The notes under the pieces: generated by a model
The model's database searches: none
What the model was told of the DNA's origin: nothing
The model's input: the letters and a program-made list of their open reading frames with translations, nothing else
Assembly: GCF_020010905.1 (NCBI RefSeq)
Contig: NZ_JAGJBY010000002.1
Span: forward strand, 3,162,001 to 3,226,000
Reading direction: 5' to 3'
Source: Streptomyces acidiscabies
GTDB taxonomy: Bacteria > Actinomycetota > Actinomycetes > Streptomycetales > Streptomycetaceae
DNA: 64,000 bases
Position numbers and translations under genes: made by a program
Part shown: piece after piece, positions 49,372 to 57,991 of the stretch
Numbering within the stretch: position 1 is the stretch's first letter
Layout of the letters: each line of letters starts with the position of its first letter

Positions 49372-50526
49372 TTAGGACCCGACGGCGACCCAGACGCCGC
49401 TTGCCGCTGACTCCGACATTGCGTCCAACACCGTCGCACTGCGCACCGCGTCCGCGAGGGTGGTCCCGTACGCCGTCCCCTCGGCGACAGACCGGAGGAA
49501 ACGGTACGCCTCGATCACCTTCAGGTCGTCGTACCCCATCGCGTTCGCCGCCCCCGGCTGGAACGCCGCGAACTCCCCGTCCCCCGGCCCGACGTACACC
49601 GTGCTGACGGGCTGGTCCTGGTACGACGTACCGACGCTCACGCGCAGCTCGTTCATGCGGCGGAAGTCCCAGAACACGGCGCCCTTCGTGCCGTGCACCT
49701 CGAACCCGTAGTTGTTCTGCTCGCCGACGGACACCCGGCACGCTTCGAGCACCCCGCGCGCGCCCGAGGCGAACCGTAGGAGGCAGTTGACGTAGTCCTC
49801 GTTCTCGACGGGACCGAGGACGCCGCCCGAGGCGAGCGCGTGGCCCGACGTCGCGCCCGTGGGCCGCGCCCTCTCGGGGACGAACACGGCCGTGTCGGCG
49901 GTCAGCGAGACGATGTCGCCCAGCAGGAAGCGCGCCAGGTCGGCGCCGTGCGAGGCGAGGTCGCCGAGGACCCCGCTGCCGCCGCGCTCCCGCTCGTACC
50001 GCCAGGTGAGCGCGCCGTCCGGGTGGGCCGCGTAGTCGCTGAAGAGCCGTACGCGCGCGTGGGTGACGTTGCCGAGCTCGCCGGAGGCGATGAGGTCCCG
50101 CGCCTTCTCGACGGCGGGGGCGTTGCGGTAGTTGAAACCGACCGTCCCCTGGACGCCCGCCTTGGTCACCGCGTCGGCCACCGCGCGCGCGTCGCGCGAG
50201 GTGAGCCCGACCGGCTTCTCGATCCACAGGTGCTTGCCGGCCTCGGCCATCGCCACGCCGATCTCGCGGTGCAGGAAGTTCGGGGCGGTGATGCTCACCG
50301 CGTGCACGCGCGGGTCGTCGGCGATGTCCCGCCAGTCCCGGGTGGCCGATGCGAACCCGTACCGGTCGGCGGCCTCCTGCGCGCGGCCGGGGACCTCCTC
50401 GGCGACGGTCACCAGGCGCGGGCGGACGGTCAGGGCGGGGAAGTGGTGCGGTACGCGCGCGTACGCCTGTGTGTGGACACGGCCCATCCAGCCGAATCCG
50501 ATGACGGCGATACCCAGGTCGGTCAC
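49372..50526 (-). CDS. Gfo/Idh/MocA-family oxidoreductase
   Basis: A 384-residue NAD(P)-dependent sugar or cyclitol dehydrogenase. Rossmann motif VIGFGWMGRVHTQAY, lysine loop LWIEKPVGLTSRD and the active-site region LGDLASHGADLARFLLG are present. GTG 50526 follows AAGGGG; earlier in-frame codons lie in the operator region. It stands alone and faces a LacI regulator across a gap with two matching operators. Distinct from the inositol-dehydrogenase-like protein at 45156 in length and sequence. Confidence 0.88.
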   Translation of the reverse strand: MTDLGIAVIGFGWMGRVHTQAYARVPHHFPALTVRPRLVTVAEEVPGRAQEAADRYGFASATRDWRDIADDPRVHAVSITAPNFLHREIGVAMAEAGKHLWIEKPVGLTSRDARAVADAVTKAGVQGTVGFNYRNAPAVEKARDLIASGELGNVTHARVRLFSDYAAHPDGALTWRYERERGGSGVLGDLASHGADLARFLLGDIVSLTADTAVFVPERARPTGATSGHALASGGVLGPVENEDYVNCLLRFASGARGVLEACRVSVGEQNNYGFEVHGTKGAVFWDFRRMNELRVSVGTSYQDQPVSTVYVGPGDGEFAAFQPGAANAMGYDDLKVIEAYRFLRSVAEGTAYGTTLADAVRSATVLDAMSESAASGVWVAVGS

Positions 50527-50541
50527 GGCAACCCCTTTGTT

Positions 50542-50656
50542 TGGACCGGTCCACAAACTGTCCGAGCCACCTTGGGGCCGGTGGAGTGGGGCTGTCAACG
50601 GGGTGGAGGCGTTGATGTGCGGCTTTGACAACGGGTCGGGCGGATGGAACGGTCCA
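50542..50656. promoter_or_regulatory. Two LacI operators (TGGACCGGTCCA and TGGAACGGTCCA)
   Basis: A perfect 12-bp palindrome TGGACCGGTCCA lies at 50542-50553 next to the Gfo/Idh/MocA start, and TGGAACGGTCCA (one mismatch) at 50645-50656 just before the LacI start. One copy in front of each divergent gene is what autoregulation plus target repression would need. Confidence 0.8.
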
Positions 50657-50659
50657 CGC

Positions 50660-51670
50660 ATGAGACCGCCCACCATCCGTGACGTCGCCGAGCGGGCCGG
50701 GGTGTCCAAGTCGCTGGTCTCCCTCGTGCTGCGCGGGGCGTCCCAGGTCCGGCCCGAGAAGCGGGAGGCCGTGCTGGCGGCGATGCGCGAACTGGGCTAC
50801 CGGCCCAACGCCGCCGCGCGCAGCCTGAGCGAACAGCGCACGCGTACGGTCGGGGTGCTGTTGAACGACCTGCGCAACCCCTGGTACGTCGATCTGCTGG
50901 ACGGGCTCAACTCGCTGCTGCACGCGAGCGGGCTGCACATGCTCCTCGCCGACGCGCGGCTGAACCGGCGGGTCGGGCAGGACCTCGCGGATCCGTTCCT
51001 GGCCCTCCAGGCGGACGGACTCGTCGTCGTCGGGACTTTCCCCGAGGGGACCGCTCTCGACGCCGTGGCGGGCCGTATGCCGGTCGTCGTGGCCGGTGCG
51101 CGGGAGGCGGTGCCGGCGGGGGTCGACGTCGTCGCCGCCGACGACGAGATGGGGGCTCGGCTCGCGACCGAGCATCTGCTGTCGCTCGGGCACCGGCGGA
51201 TCGCGCATGTCGCCGGGTACGGGGCTGTGGGGGAGCTGCGGCGGGAGGGGTACGAGGGGGCCATGCGCGCGCACGGGGTCGATCCGGTGGGGCTCGGGCT
51301 CGTGGAGGCCAGCGATATGACCGAGGAGGGCGGGTACCGGGCGACCGTGCGGCTGCTGAGCCGTGCTGAGCGGCCCACCGCCGTGTTCGCCGTCAACGAC
51401 ATCGCCTGCGTGGGGGCGTTGTCGGCCGCCGAGGAGATGGGGGTGCGGGTGCCGGGGGAGTTGTCGGTGGTGGGGTACGACAACACGAGTATTTCCCGGC
51501 TGCGGCATCTGTGGCTGACGACGGTGGATCCGGCCGGGCGGGAGGTGGGGCGGGAGGCGGCTCGGTTCTTGTTGTCGCGGTTGGAGGGGGAGCGGGGGGT
51601 GGGGCGGGTGCGGTTGGCTGTGCCGGTGTTGGAGCGGAGGGGGAGTACGGGGCCGGTTGGGCGGGGGTAG
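50660..51670 (+). CDS. LacI-family transcriptional regulator
   Basis: A 336-residue repressor: helix-turn-helix TIRDVAERAGVSKSLVSLVL, LacI hinge region (YRPNAAARSLSEQRTRTVGV) and sensor domain ending in VVGYDNTSISRLRHLWLTTV. ATG 50660 is preferred although the operator at 50645-50656 occupies the ribosome site, so the mRNA may be leaderless or very short-leadered. It faces the Gfo/Idh/MocA gene and shares two operators with it. The gene ends in a G-rich tract. Confidence 0.9.
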   Translation: MRPPTIRDVAERAGVSKSLVSLVLRGASQVRPEKREAVLAAMRELGYRPNAAARSLSEQRTRTVGVLLNDLRNPWYVDLLDGLNSLLHASGLHMLLADARLNRRVGQDLADPFLALQADGLVVVGTFPEGTALDAVAGRMPVVVAGAREAVPAGVDVVAADDEMGARLATEHLLSLGHRRIAHVAGYGAVGELRREGYEGAMRAHGVDPVGLGLVEASDMTEEGGYRATVRLLSRAERPTAVFAVNDIACVGALSAAEEMGVRVPGELSVVGYDNTSISRLRHLWLTTVDPAGREVGREAARFLLSRLEGERGVGRVRLAVPVLERRGSTGPVGRG

Positions 51671-51860
51671 GGGGAGTTGGTGGGGTGGGTGGGGCGGTGG
51701 GTTGGGTGGGCTGGCGAGGTGGACGGGTCAGAGGGTTGGGTGGGCCAGATGGGTGGGCGGCGGGTCGGCAGGCTGGATGGGTCGGCGGGCTGGACGGGCT
51801 AGGGGGATGGGCGGGGCAGAGGGATGGGCGGGTCGGCAGGTCGGGTGGGCTGGAAGCTGG
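51671..51860 (+). repeat. G-rich low-complexity tract downstream of the LacI gene
   Basis: The plus strand is a dense series of GGG/GGGG runs separated by one to five bases (for example GGTGGGGTGGGTGGGGCGG near 51679-51697), fading to GGGC/GGAT repeats by about 51850. It has no credible gene; the long frames through it are low-complexity artefacts. It has strong potential to form G-quadruplex structures in DNA or in the 3' end of the LacI transcript. Confidence 0.8.
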
Positions 51861-52039
51861 TCCGGGCGCCGGGGAGTGGGCCGAACAGCACGTGCCCGCG
51901 CAGTTGCGGCAGGCGATTCCGCGCGGCGCTCGTCGACCTCGAAGCACGGGGGACTGGTCGAGCGGATTCGCAACCGGGGTTCCCGGGTGCGGGTCGTGTC
52001 GGTCGAGGAGGCCGTCGGCATCGGCGAGTGCCGCAGGGG

Positions 52040-52400
52040 TGTCGAAGGGGTGCCTGTCTTACCTGCGGCGAGCGCCGCGAGTCCGCCAAGGCGTGGCGCG
52101 AGGGCAACGCCCATGACCAGATCGGGGAGTTGAGGCGCGGCGAGGCCGAGCGTGCCGTCGCCGTCCTCGGTGCCGAGGTGTTTTTCTACGACGCTGGGGG
52201 CTATCTCCCGCTGCCTGCACCGGAGTTGACGGACCGTCTGGTCGCGCCGTACAGCCCGATGTCGTCCTCACCCACCCCGGCGATGTGATCCTCACCGACG
52301 ACGGCGTCCCTCGCAGCCGCGCCCGTGCCGTCGTTGTCGCCCCCGAGGCTCGCGAGGCCCGTACGCGTGCCGCCCTTCCTCGGCCCTCACCCCGACCCCT
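52040..52400 (+). pseudogene. PIG-L family deacetylase remnant
   Basis: One frame carries LTCGERRESAKAWREGN, then EAERAVAVLGAEVFFYDAG and LPLPAPELTDRLV, all typical of the middle of PIG-L (LmbE-like) zinc deacetylases. From about 52252 the continuation PDVVLTHPGD is in another frame, and later pieces are degraded. The N-terminal AHPDDE zinc motif was not found. It is a broken gene between the G-rich tract and a TetR gene; no intact gene is seen in 51671-52438. Confidence 0.6.
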
Positions 52401-52438
52401 GGCAGCTCCACCTCCAGCACCGGCCGCAGAGCGCCAAC

Positions 52439-53050
52439 TCAACGCGACGCTTCCTCCCGACGCCGGTCATCGCCAGCCGTCGCGGGAATCGCGTTGTCGA
52501 TGAGGACGGCGGCGATGGCGGCGGCAGTGGGGAAGCTGTCGGTGTCGAGGAGCCGCGTCCGCGTCGCCGCGCCGTCGAGGAGCAACGCGAGTTGCTCGCC
52601 GAGTTGTTCGGGGGCGGTGGCGCCGGCTTCGCGGGCCGTGTCGGCCAGTCGTGCGGCGACGGCTTTTTTGTAGTCGCGGGCGTATTGGGACGCGGGGTGC
52701 TGGGGGTCGTGGAGTTCGACGGCGGCGGCGATGTAGGGGCACAGGGGGGCATCGGGGGGGACGGCGAAGGCCGCGAGGAGTCGTTCGCGGGGCGTGAGGT
52801 CCGTGCGGTCGAACACGCCGGGCATGACGGCGGGGTCGAACAGGCGCAGGTACTCCGCGACGAGTTCGTCCTTGCCAGCGAAGTGCTGGTAGGCCGTCCG
52901 CTTGGACACCTCGGCCGCCGCGCAGAGCTGGTCCATCCCGGTGCGGTTGATCCCCTGTTCGCGGAACAGCCGCCGGGACGCGCCGAGGATGCGCTCACGG
53001 GCGCCCCGGCCGCGTCGCTGCCCTGTGGGGCCCTTCTCCAACTCCGTCAT
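52439..53050 (-). CDS. TetR-family transcriptional regulator
   Basis: A 203-residue regulator; helix-turn-helix in MDQLCAAAEVSKRTAYQHF (about residues 38-57) followed by a ligand-binding domain. Divergent from an SDR and an F420-type oxidoreductase; the 131-base gap contains a 24-bp inverted repeat that should be its operator. Such pairs often respond to electrophiles or aromatic compounds detoxified by the adjacent dehydrogenase. Confidence 0.9.
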   Translation of the reverse strand: MTELEKGPTGQRRGRGARERILGASRRLFREQGINRTGMDQLCAAAEVSKRTAYQHFAGKDELVAEYLRLFDPAVMPGVFDRTDLTPRERLLAAFAVPPDAPLCPYIAAAVELHDPQHPASQYARDYKKAVAARLADTAREAGATAPEQLGEQLALLLDGAATRTRLLDTDSFPTAAAIAAVLIDNAIPATAGDDRRREEASR

Positions 53051-53120
53051 GGGCCCACGGTACCCCAGCAGGGTAACGACCGGTGTACATAGTTGCGCCC
53101 CAGCCCCCCGCCTCGTACCG

Positions 53121-53144
53121 TAAGTACACGAGTCGGTGTGCTTA
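53121..53144. promoter_or_regulatory. TAAGTACAC-N6-GTGTGCTTA operator of the TetR/SDR pair
   Basis: Nine-base arms TAAGTACAC (53121-53129) and GTGTGCTTA (53136-53144) match at 8 of 9 positions when inverted. They lie 38 bases before the SDR start and 71 bases from the TetR start, where a TetR dimer would block the SDR promoter. Confidence 0.72.
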
Positions 53145-53181
53145 ACACCGCCACCCCAGATACGTACGGAAAGAGGCAGAC

Positions 53182-53916
53182 ATGGGAAAGCTCGACGGCA
53201 AGGTCGCGGTCATCACCGGCGCGACCACCGGCTTAGCGCTGGCCGGCGCGAAGCTGTTCGTGGACGAGGGGGCGTACGTCTTCATCACCGGCCGCCGCCA
53301 GGACGCCCTGGACGAGGCCGTACGGCAGATCGGCCGCAACGTCACCGGCGTCCGGGGCGACGCCGCCGACCTGGCCGACCTGGACCGCCTGTACGACACC
53401 GTCAAGCGGGAGAAGGGCAGCCTCGACGTGCTGTGGGCCAGCGCCGGCGGCGGCGAGCCCGCCCCGCTCGGCGAGATCACCGAGGCCCAGTTCGACACCT
53501 GGTTCGGGCTCAACGCCCGCGGCACCCTGTTCACCGTCCAGAAGGCCCTCCCGCTGCTCAACGACGGCGGCTCCATCCTCATGACCGGCTCCAGCGCCTC
53601 CCTCGGCGCGTACCCCGGCTGGAGCGTCTACGCCGGCAGCAAGGCCGTCCAGCAGGCCTGGGCCCGCACCTGGCTCAACGAGCTGAAGGACCGCCGTATC
53701 CGCGTCAACGTCCTGACCCCCGGCCAGGTCGCCACCGCCAAACAGGAAGAACTCTTCGACGAGGCCACCAAGCGCCAGTTCGAATCCCTCATCCCGCGCG
53801 GCGAGATGGGCCACCCCGACGAGATCGCGACCGTCGCCCTCTTCCTCGCCTCCGACGACTCCAGCTACGTCAACGGCATGGAACTCGTCGCCGACGGCGG
53901 CACCACCGCTGTCTGA
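53182..53916 (+). CDS. Short-chain dehydrogenase/reductase
   Basis: A 244-residue SDR. Cofactor-binding region ITGATTGLALAGAKLF is a slightly altered TGxxxGxG (last Gly replaced by Ala), with active-site Ser in LMTGSSASLGAYPG and Tyr/Lys in YAGSKAVQQAW. The end ASDDSSYVNGMELVADGGTT is typical. ATG 53182 has GAAAGAGG upstream. First gene after the TetR operator; the F420-type oxidoreductase follows after 33 bases. Probably an NADPH-dependent quinone or carbonyl reductase. Confidence 0.88.
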   Translation: MGKLDGKVAVITGATTGLALAGAKLFVDEGAYVFITGRRQDALDEAVRQIGRNVTGVRGDAADLADLDRLYDTVKREKGSLDVLWASAGGGEPAPLGEITEAQFDTWFGLNARGTLFTVQKALPLLNDGGSILMTGSSASLGAYPGWSVYAGSKAVQQAWARTWLNELKDRRIRVNVLTPGQVATAKQEELFDEATKRQFESLIPRGEMGHPDEIATVALFLASDDSSYVNGMELVADGGTTAV

Positions 53917-53949
53917 ACCCGACACCCCATACCCAGGGCAGGACATCTC

Positions 53950-54573
53950 ATGAGTGGCATCAGCATCATCGGCACCGGGAACATGGCCCGCACCATCGGC
54001 GCGCGGGCGCTGGCGGGCGGCAACACCGTCGAGGTCATCGGCCGCGACCGGGCCAAGGCCACCGACCTGGCCAAGGCTCTCGGCGACGGCGCCACGACGG
54101 GAGAGTGGGGCACCGCCCCGGCGGGCGACCTCGTCATCGTGGCCCTGCTGTACGACAGCGTCGTGCCGGCCGTCGTCCAGTACGGAGACGCGCTCGCGGG
54201 CAAGGTCATCGTCGACATCAGCAACCCCTTCAACGCCACGTTCGACGGGCTGGCCCACCGCGAGGAGACCTCGATCGCGCAGGAGGTCGCCAAGGTGGCC
54301 CCGGCCGGTGCCGGGGTGGTGAAGGCGTTCAACACCGTCTTCCGCCACGTCCTGGAGAAGGGCCGGCCGGACATCTTCATCGCCGGTGACGATGTGCGGG
54401 CCAAGGCGAGTGTGGAGGCGTTCGTCAAGAGCCTCGGGCTGCGCCCGCTGGACGCCGGCGGCCTGAAAATGGCGCACTGGCTGGAGGGCGCGGGCGTGGT
54501 CACGGCGGGCCTCGCCAACCACGGGGTGGGGAACTTCGACTTCTCCCTCGGGGTCACCGAACTCCCCGTGTGA
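53950..54573 (+). CDS. NADPH-dependent F420 reductase-like oxidoreductase
   Basis: A 207-residue protein of the NADP oxidoreductase, coenzyme F420-dependent family. The N-terminal ISIIGTGNMARTIGARAL binds NADP(H); VIVDISNPFNATFDGL and KAFNTVFRHVLEKG are family blocks. True F420 reductases transfer hydride between NADP and F420; many actinobacterial homologues are uncharacterised. It is co-transcribed with the preceding SDR under the TetR regulator, suggesting supply of reducing power or a related reduction. Confidence 0.82.
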   Translation: MSGISIIGTGNMARTIGARALAGGNTVEVIGRDRAKATDLAKALGDGATTGEWGTAPAGDLVIVALLYDSVVPAVVQYGDALAGKVIVDISNPFNATFDGLAHREETSIAQEVAKVAPAGAGVVKAFNTVFRHVLEKGRPDIFIAGDDVRAKASVEAFVKSLGLRPLDAGGLKMAHWLEGAGVVTAGLANHGVGNFDFSLGVTELPV

Positions 54574-54633
54574 GCAGACGGGTTGACGGATCACCCGAGG
54601 AACTCGCCGAGGTCCACCGCGACGTGGGTCGCC

Positions 54634-55707
54634 CTACTCCCGGCGCGCGACCAGCCGGTACGCGTTGGACACCGGCCACCGCCGCGTCAGCGGGCGTACG
54701 GCGATCCGGTCCAGGGCCGTCGCCGCGAGGAGGGCCGGAATTCCCGCCAGGAACACGGCGGTTCGGGTCGCCCGGCGCAGCGCGCTCGGCGGGCGCGGCA
54801 GCCAGGGGGAGTTCTCGGGCGGCGAGACGCGGCCCAGCGCCATCCAGACGGCGGCCACCAGGTCGACCGCCGCGTGGGGCTCGGCGTGTTCCTCGGAGAC
54901 CACGGTGAACCCCAACTCCTCAAGCCGGGCCCGCAGGTTGGCGACCGGCATGAAGTGCAGGTGCTGCGGCTGGAGCCACGGCAGCCACCACCGCCCGAGC
55001 ACCCGCGACAGCCGGCTCGCCGCGTCGGGCACCTCGACCAGGAGGTGCCCGCCCGGACGCACCACCTGCCCGGCCGCCCGCAGCTCCCGGTCGGGGTCGG
55101 CGGTGTGCTCCAGGTAGTGGAACATGCTCACCGCGTCGTACCGACCGGAGAGTTCACCGGCCAGCTCGGGGAAACTGCCCCGGAAACCGCGCTCCACGCG
55201 CTTCTCCCGCTCGGCGATCTCCGCCCCTTCGGTGAAGTCGAGCCCGTCGAAGACGGTGTCCGGCAGGAGCCCGTCACGCACGGCCGCGCAGAAATGCCCC
55301 TGCCCGGTCCCGACGTCCAGCCACCGCTTCGGCGCCGGATCGTGCGCGGTCATGGAGCGCGCCCGCCCCAGATACGCCGTGTGCTTCCCGTCGAAGAGGG
55401 ACTCGAGCTGCTTCTCGCCGAGCCCGTCGTAGAAGTCCCGATAGTAGAACTCCAGCCCCTCGGCGGTCAGTTGAGGGTTCTGGAAGGTGTGCCCGCACGT
55501 CTCGCACCGGTCGAGCACGAACCGTCCCGGCTTGCGCTGCAACAGGTCGGTGGTCCGCAGCCAGGTCCGCAGCGACGTCCCGCCGCACCAGGGGCAGTCG
55601 GCCCGGCGCGGCGCGAAGAACCGCTCCGTCCCGTCCGCCAGGTCCCGCTGATAGCGCGGTCGCAGCTCGGCGATCCGCCGCTCCCGCTCGTCCTTCGCCT
55701 CACTCAT
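54634..55707 (-). CDS. SAM methyltransferase with N-terminal zinc ribbon (polyketide tailoring)
   Basis: A 357-residue class I methyltransferase. The N-terminus has two Cys-x2-Cys knuckles (CPWCGG and CETCGH), as in sugar C-methyltransferase-like proteins, followed by SAM motif RWLDVGTGQGHFCAAV (about residue 128) and a late MFHYLEHTADPDREL. The C-terminal segment AVFLAGIPALLAATALDRIA is hydrophobic and may be membrane-associated. Its ATG overlaps the glycosyltransferase stop (ATGA). Last gene of the PKS operon; it may methylate the sugar or the lipid chain. Confidence 0.85.
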   Translation of the reverse strand: MSEAKDERERRIAELRPRYQRDLADGTERFFAPRRADCPWCGGTSLRTWLRTTDLLQRKPGRFVLDRCETCGHTFQNPQLTAEGLEFYYRDFYDGLGEKQLESLFDGKHTAYLGRARSMTAHDPAPKRWLDVGTGQGHFCAAVRDGLLPDTVFDGLDFTEGAEIAEREKRVERGFRGSFPELAGELSGRYDAVSMFHYLEHTADPDRELRAAGQVVRPGGHLLVEVPDAASRLSRVLGRWWLPWLQPQHLHFMPVANLRARLEELGFTVVSEEHAEPHAAVDLVAAVWMALGRVSPPENSPWLPRPPSALRRATRTAVFLAGIPALLAATALDRIAVRPLTRRWPVSNAYRLVARRE

Positions 55708-56888
55708 GCACGGCTCCTCTCGGCAAGCTCTTCGAGATGGACGGCGGCGGCGTCCGCGCCCCCGGCCGCCCGGAACGCCGCCCCCACCCGCGCGGCCCGC
55801 GCACGGTAGGACGGCTCGTCCAGCACGGCGTCCAGCGCCGCCCCCAACTGCTGCGCGCCGACCCGCCCGAACCGCACCCGCACCCCGGCCCCGGCGGCCA
55901 CGACCTGCCCGGCGATCACCGGCTGGTCGTCCCGGATGGGCGCGACGACCAGCGGTACGCCGTACCAGAGCGCCTCGCACACGGTGTTGTGCCCCGCGTG
56001 ACACACGACGGCGTCAACTCCCTTGGCCAGCAAGGCGATCTGCGGGACGGACGGCACGATCAGCACGTTGTCGTCGGTTCCGGCGCCCAGCACGCCACCG
56101 GGATCGACCACCACCGCCCGCAGCCGCCCCGCCCGTTCGCGCGCCACGTCCCGGCACACGGCGAGGAACCGCTCCCCGGCGTCGGCGTTCGCCGTGCCGA
56201 GGCTCACGAGGACGGTCGCGCGGTCCGGGTCGAGCCACTCCCACGGGAATCCTCCGGCGTCGGGCCGGCCGGTGACCGAGGGCCCCACCCAGCGAACTCC
56301 CTCGACGTCACCGGCGAGTTCGGGCGCGCTGAAGCCGATGACGAGGTGCGGGGAGAACCGGGGGTCGGCGCCCTCGGACGCGTTCCCGACGGTCCGCCGC
56401 AGCTCGCCGAGCCGGGCGTCGATCCACTCCCGCACCTTCGGGAGGCCGGCCAGCGGGTCCGTGAACTCGGCCGTGGTCGTCGCGGACGTGGCCCACGGAA
56501 TCCCGGCCCGCTCCGCCACCAAGGCTCCCGCGAACGCCTGTTGGTCGGCGACGACCACATCGGGGCGGAACACCTCCACGGCCCGCCGTACACCGGGCGC
56601 CATCGCCTCCGCGAGCGGCAGCAGAAACCGCTCCCACAGGAACTTCAGCGCCTCGGGGCCACGGACGTCGGCCGGGCGGTGGGAGGCGGCTTGGGCGTGC
56701 GTGATCCGCGACAACTCGTCCCCGCACCCGAACACCACCGCGTCCGCCCCCGCCAGCCGCCGCACCAACTCCCGGTCCGGGCACACCCACGCCACCCGGT
56801 GCCCCCGGGCCGCGAGGCGCGCGGCGACGCCGACCGCCGGGTTGACGTGGCCCGTCAAGGGCGGGACGACGAAGAGGAAGCCGCTCAC
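55704..56888 (-). CDS. Glycosyltransferase, GT1/MGT-like
   Basis: A 394-residue GT-B enzyme of the macrolide-glycosyltransferase type. The N-terminus FVVPPLTGHVNPAVGVAARL is the acceptor-side signature and the donor-binding block reads CHAGHNTVCEALWYGVPLVV. It uses a nucleotide sugar, not made locally, to glycosylate a hydrophobic acceptor. GTG 56888 overlaps the hydrolase stop (GTGA), and its stop overlaps the methyltransferase ATG. Inferred role: glycosylation of the product of the upstream PUFA-like PKS. Confidence 0.88.
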   Translation of the reverse strand: MSGFLFVVPPLTGHVNPAVGVAARLAARGHRVAWVCPDRELVRRLAGADAVVFGCGDELSRITHAQAASHRPADVRGPEALKFLWERFLLPLAEAMAPGVRRAVEVFRPDVVVADQQAFAGALVAERAGIPWATSATTTAEFTDPLAGLPKVREWIDARLGELRRTVGNASEGADPRFSPHLVIGFSAPELAGDVEGVRWVGPSVTGRPDAGGFPWEWLDPDRATVLVSLGTANADAGERFLAVCRDVARERAGRLRAVVVDPGGVLGAGTDDNVLIVPSVPQIALLAKGVDAVVCHAGHNTVCEALWYGVPLVVAPIRDDQPVIAGQVVAAGAGVRVRFGRVGAQQLGAALDAVLDEPSYRARAARVGAAFRAAGGADAAAVHLEELAERSRA

Positions 56889-57694
56889 CCGGCCGTCACC
56901 GCCGCGCAGGCCCCGGCGATGTGCGACCGGATGTGCTCGCCGATCGTGGCCGGGGCCTCGACGAGGATCGAGTGCTCGTGGCCGGGGACGATCACCGTCC
57001 GGCAGTCGGGCAGCAACCCCTCCAGCAGGGGCGCGAGTTCGGCGACGTCGGACTCGCCGCCGTACAGCGCGAGGACCGGACAGGACACCGCGGAGATCTG
57101 ATGGTCCGTCAGAACGGTGCTGGCGGGGATGTCCTGGCCGATCGACGTCTCCCGGGCCAGGCGGGCGGCGCCCCGTGCGAGGCGGGCCGTGTTGTGGCCC
57201 CGGTGCGCGGCGATCCATGTGATGGCGTCCGACTCGTTGTGCGCCAGCTCGTGCACGACTCGCCCGAGGATGCCGCGGAGCTTCGACGCCCAGGCGGGCG
57301 TGGCCGGTTCGGACTCGATCAGACTGAGACTCGCGACCCGCTCCGGATGCCGGACGGCGTACCCGAACGCGATCGTCCCGCCGTACGAGTTGCCCACCAG
57401 ATGCACCGGCCCGGTCACCTTCAGCCGCTCCAACAGGGTTTCCAGATCAGTGATGTTGTCGTCGAGGGAGTACCCGCCGGGCGGCCGGTCGCTGCGGCCG
57501 TGGCCGCGCAGGTCGTACATGACCACATCGAGCCCGTCCGCCGCGAACGAGGGCGCCACGGTGAAGTAGTAGCTGGCGAGGCTGTCGGTGAGCAGCCCGT
57601 GGACCAGTACGACGGTGCCGCGCGAACTCCGGCTGCCCCGGGGCCCGATGCGCTGGACGTGCAGCCGGAGCGCGCCGGTGTCGACCATCGACAC
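56885..57694 (-). CDS. Alpha/beta hydrolase (probable thioesterase or release enzyme)
   Basis: A 269-residue alpha/beta hydrolase. The oxyanion strand TVVLVHGLLTDS, nucleophile elbow LVGNSYGGTIAFG (Ser), an acid after LALYGGESD and His in VPGHEHSILVE complete the triad. It starts at GTG 57694, three bases after the carrier protein stop; an ATG two codons later is possible. Placement directly after the carrier protein suggests product release or editing. Confidence 0.85.
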   Translation of the reverse strand: MSMVDTGALRLHVQRIGPRGSRSSRGTVVLVHGLLTDSLASYYFTVAPSFAADGLDVVMYDLRGHGRSDRPPGGYSLDDNITDLETLLERLKVTGPVHLVGNSYGGTIAFGYAVRHPERVASLSLIESEPATPAWASKLRGILGRVVHELAHNESDAITWIAAHRGHNTARLARGAARLARETSIGQDIPASTVLTDHQISAVSCPVLALYGGESDVAELAPLLEGLLPDCRTVIVPGHEHSILVEAPATIGEHIRSHIAGACAAVTAG

Positions 57695-57697
57695 GGG

Positions 57698-57991
57698 TCA
57701 GCCCTCCTCGGCCGCTTTGAGACCGAGCACGACGTACTCGACGAGCCGCCCGACGGTGAGTTCGATGATCTCCTCGAACTCCATCCCGGCCAGGAACTCG
57801 GCGAAGTTGATCCGTTCGCCGTACCGCTCCTGGAGGAGCCCGGCCAGCGTCACGAGGTCGATGCTCTCCAGCTCCAGGTCCCGGTTGAAGGACGTCGCCA
57901 TGTTGATCTCGGCGTCGTCGACGCCGTACTCGTCCTCCAGGAGGCGGGCGAGCATGCCGGACACGTCGGCGAGAACGGTTTCCTCGTTCAT
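57698..57991 (-). CDS. Free-standing acyl carrier protein
   Basis: A 97-residue carrier protein. The phosphopantetheine site is the Ser in DLELESIDLVTLAGLLQ (about residue 45), in an acidic four-helix sequence. ATG 57991 overlaps the PKS stop (ATGA). It would be loaded by the phosphopantetheinyl transferase domain at the end of the adjacent PKS and carry the growing chain or starter. PUFA-type systems usually have tandem carrier domains inside the KR subunit; this separate one is an additional or alternative carrier. Confidence 0.88.
   Translation of the reverse strand: MNEETVLADVSGMLARLLEDEYGVDDAEINMATSFNRDLELESIDLVTLAGLLQERYGERINFAEFLAGMEFEEIIELTVGRLVEYVVLGLKAAEEG

Noticed and set aside
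51500..52100. Gly/Trp-rich proteins encoded by the G-rich tract
   Set aside because: Low-complexity translation of G runs in all frames, with no ribosome binding site or conserved motif.
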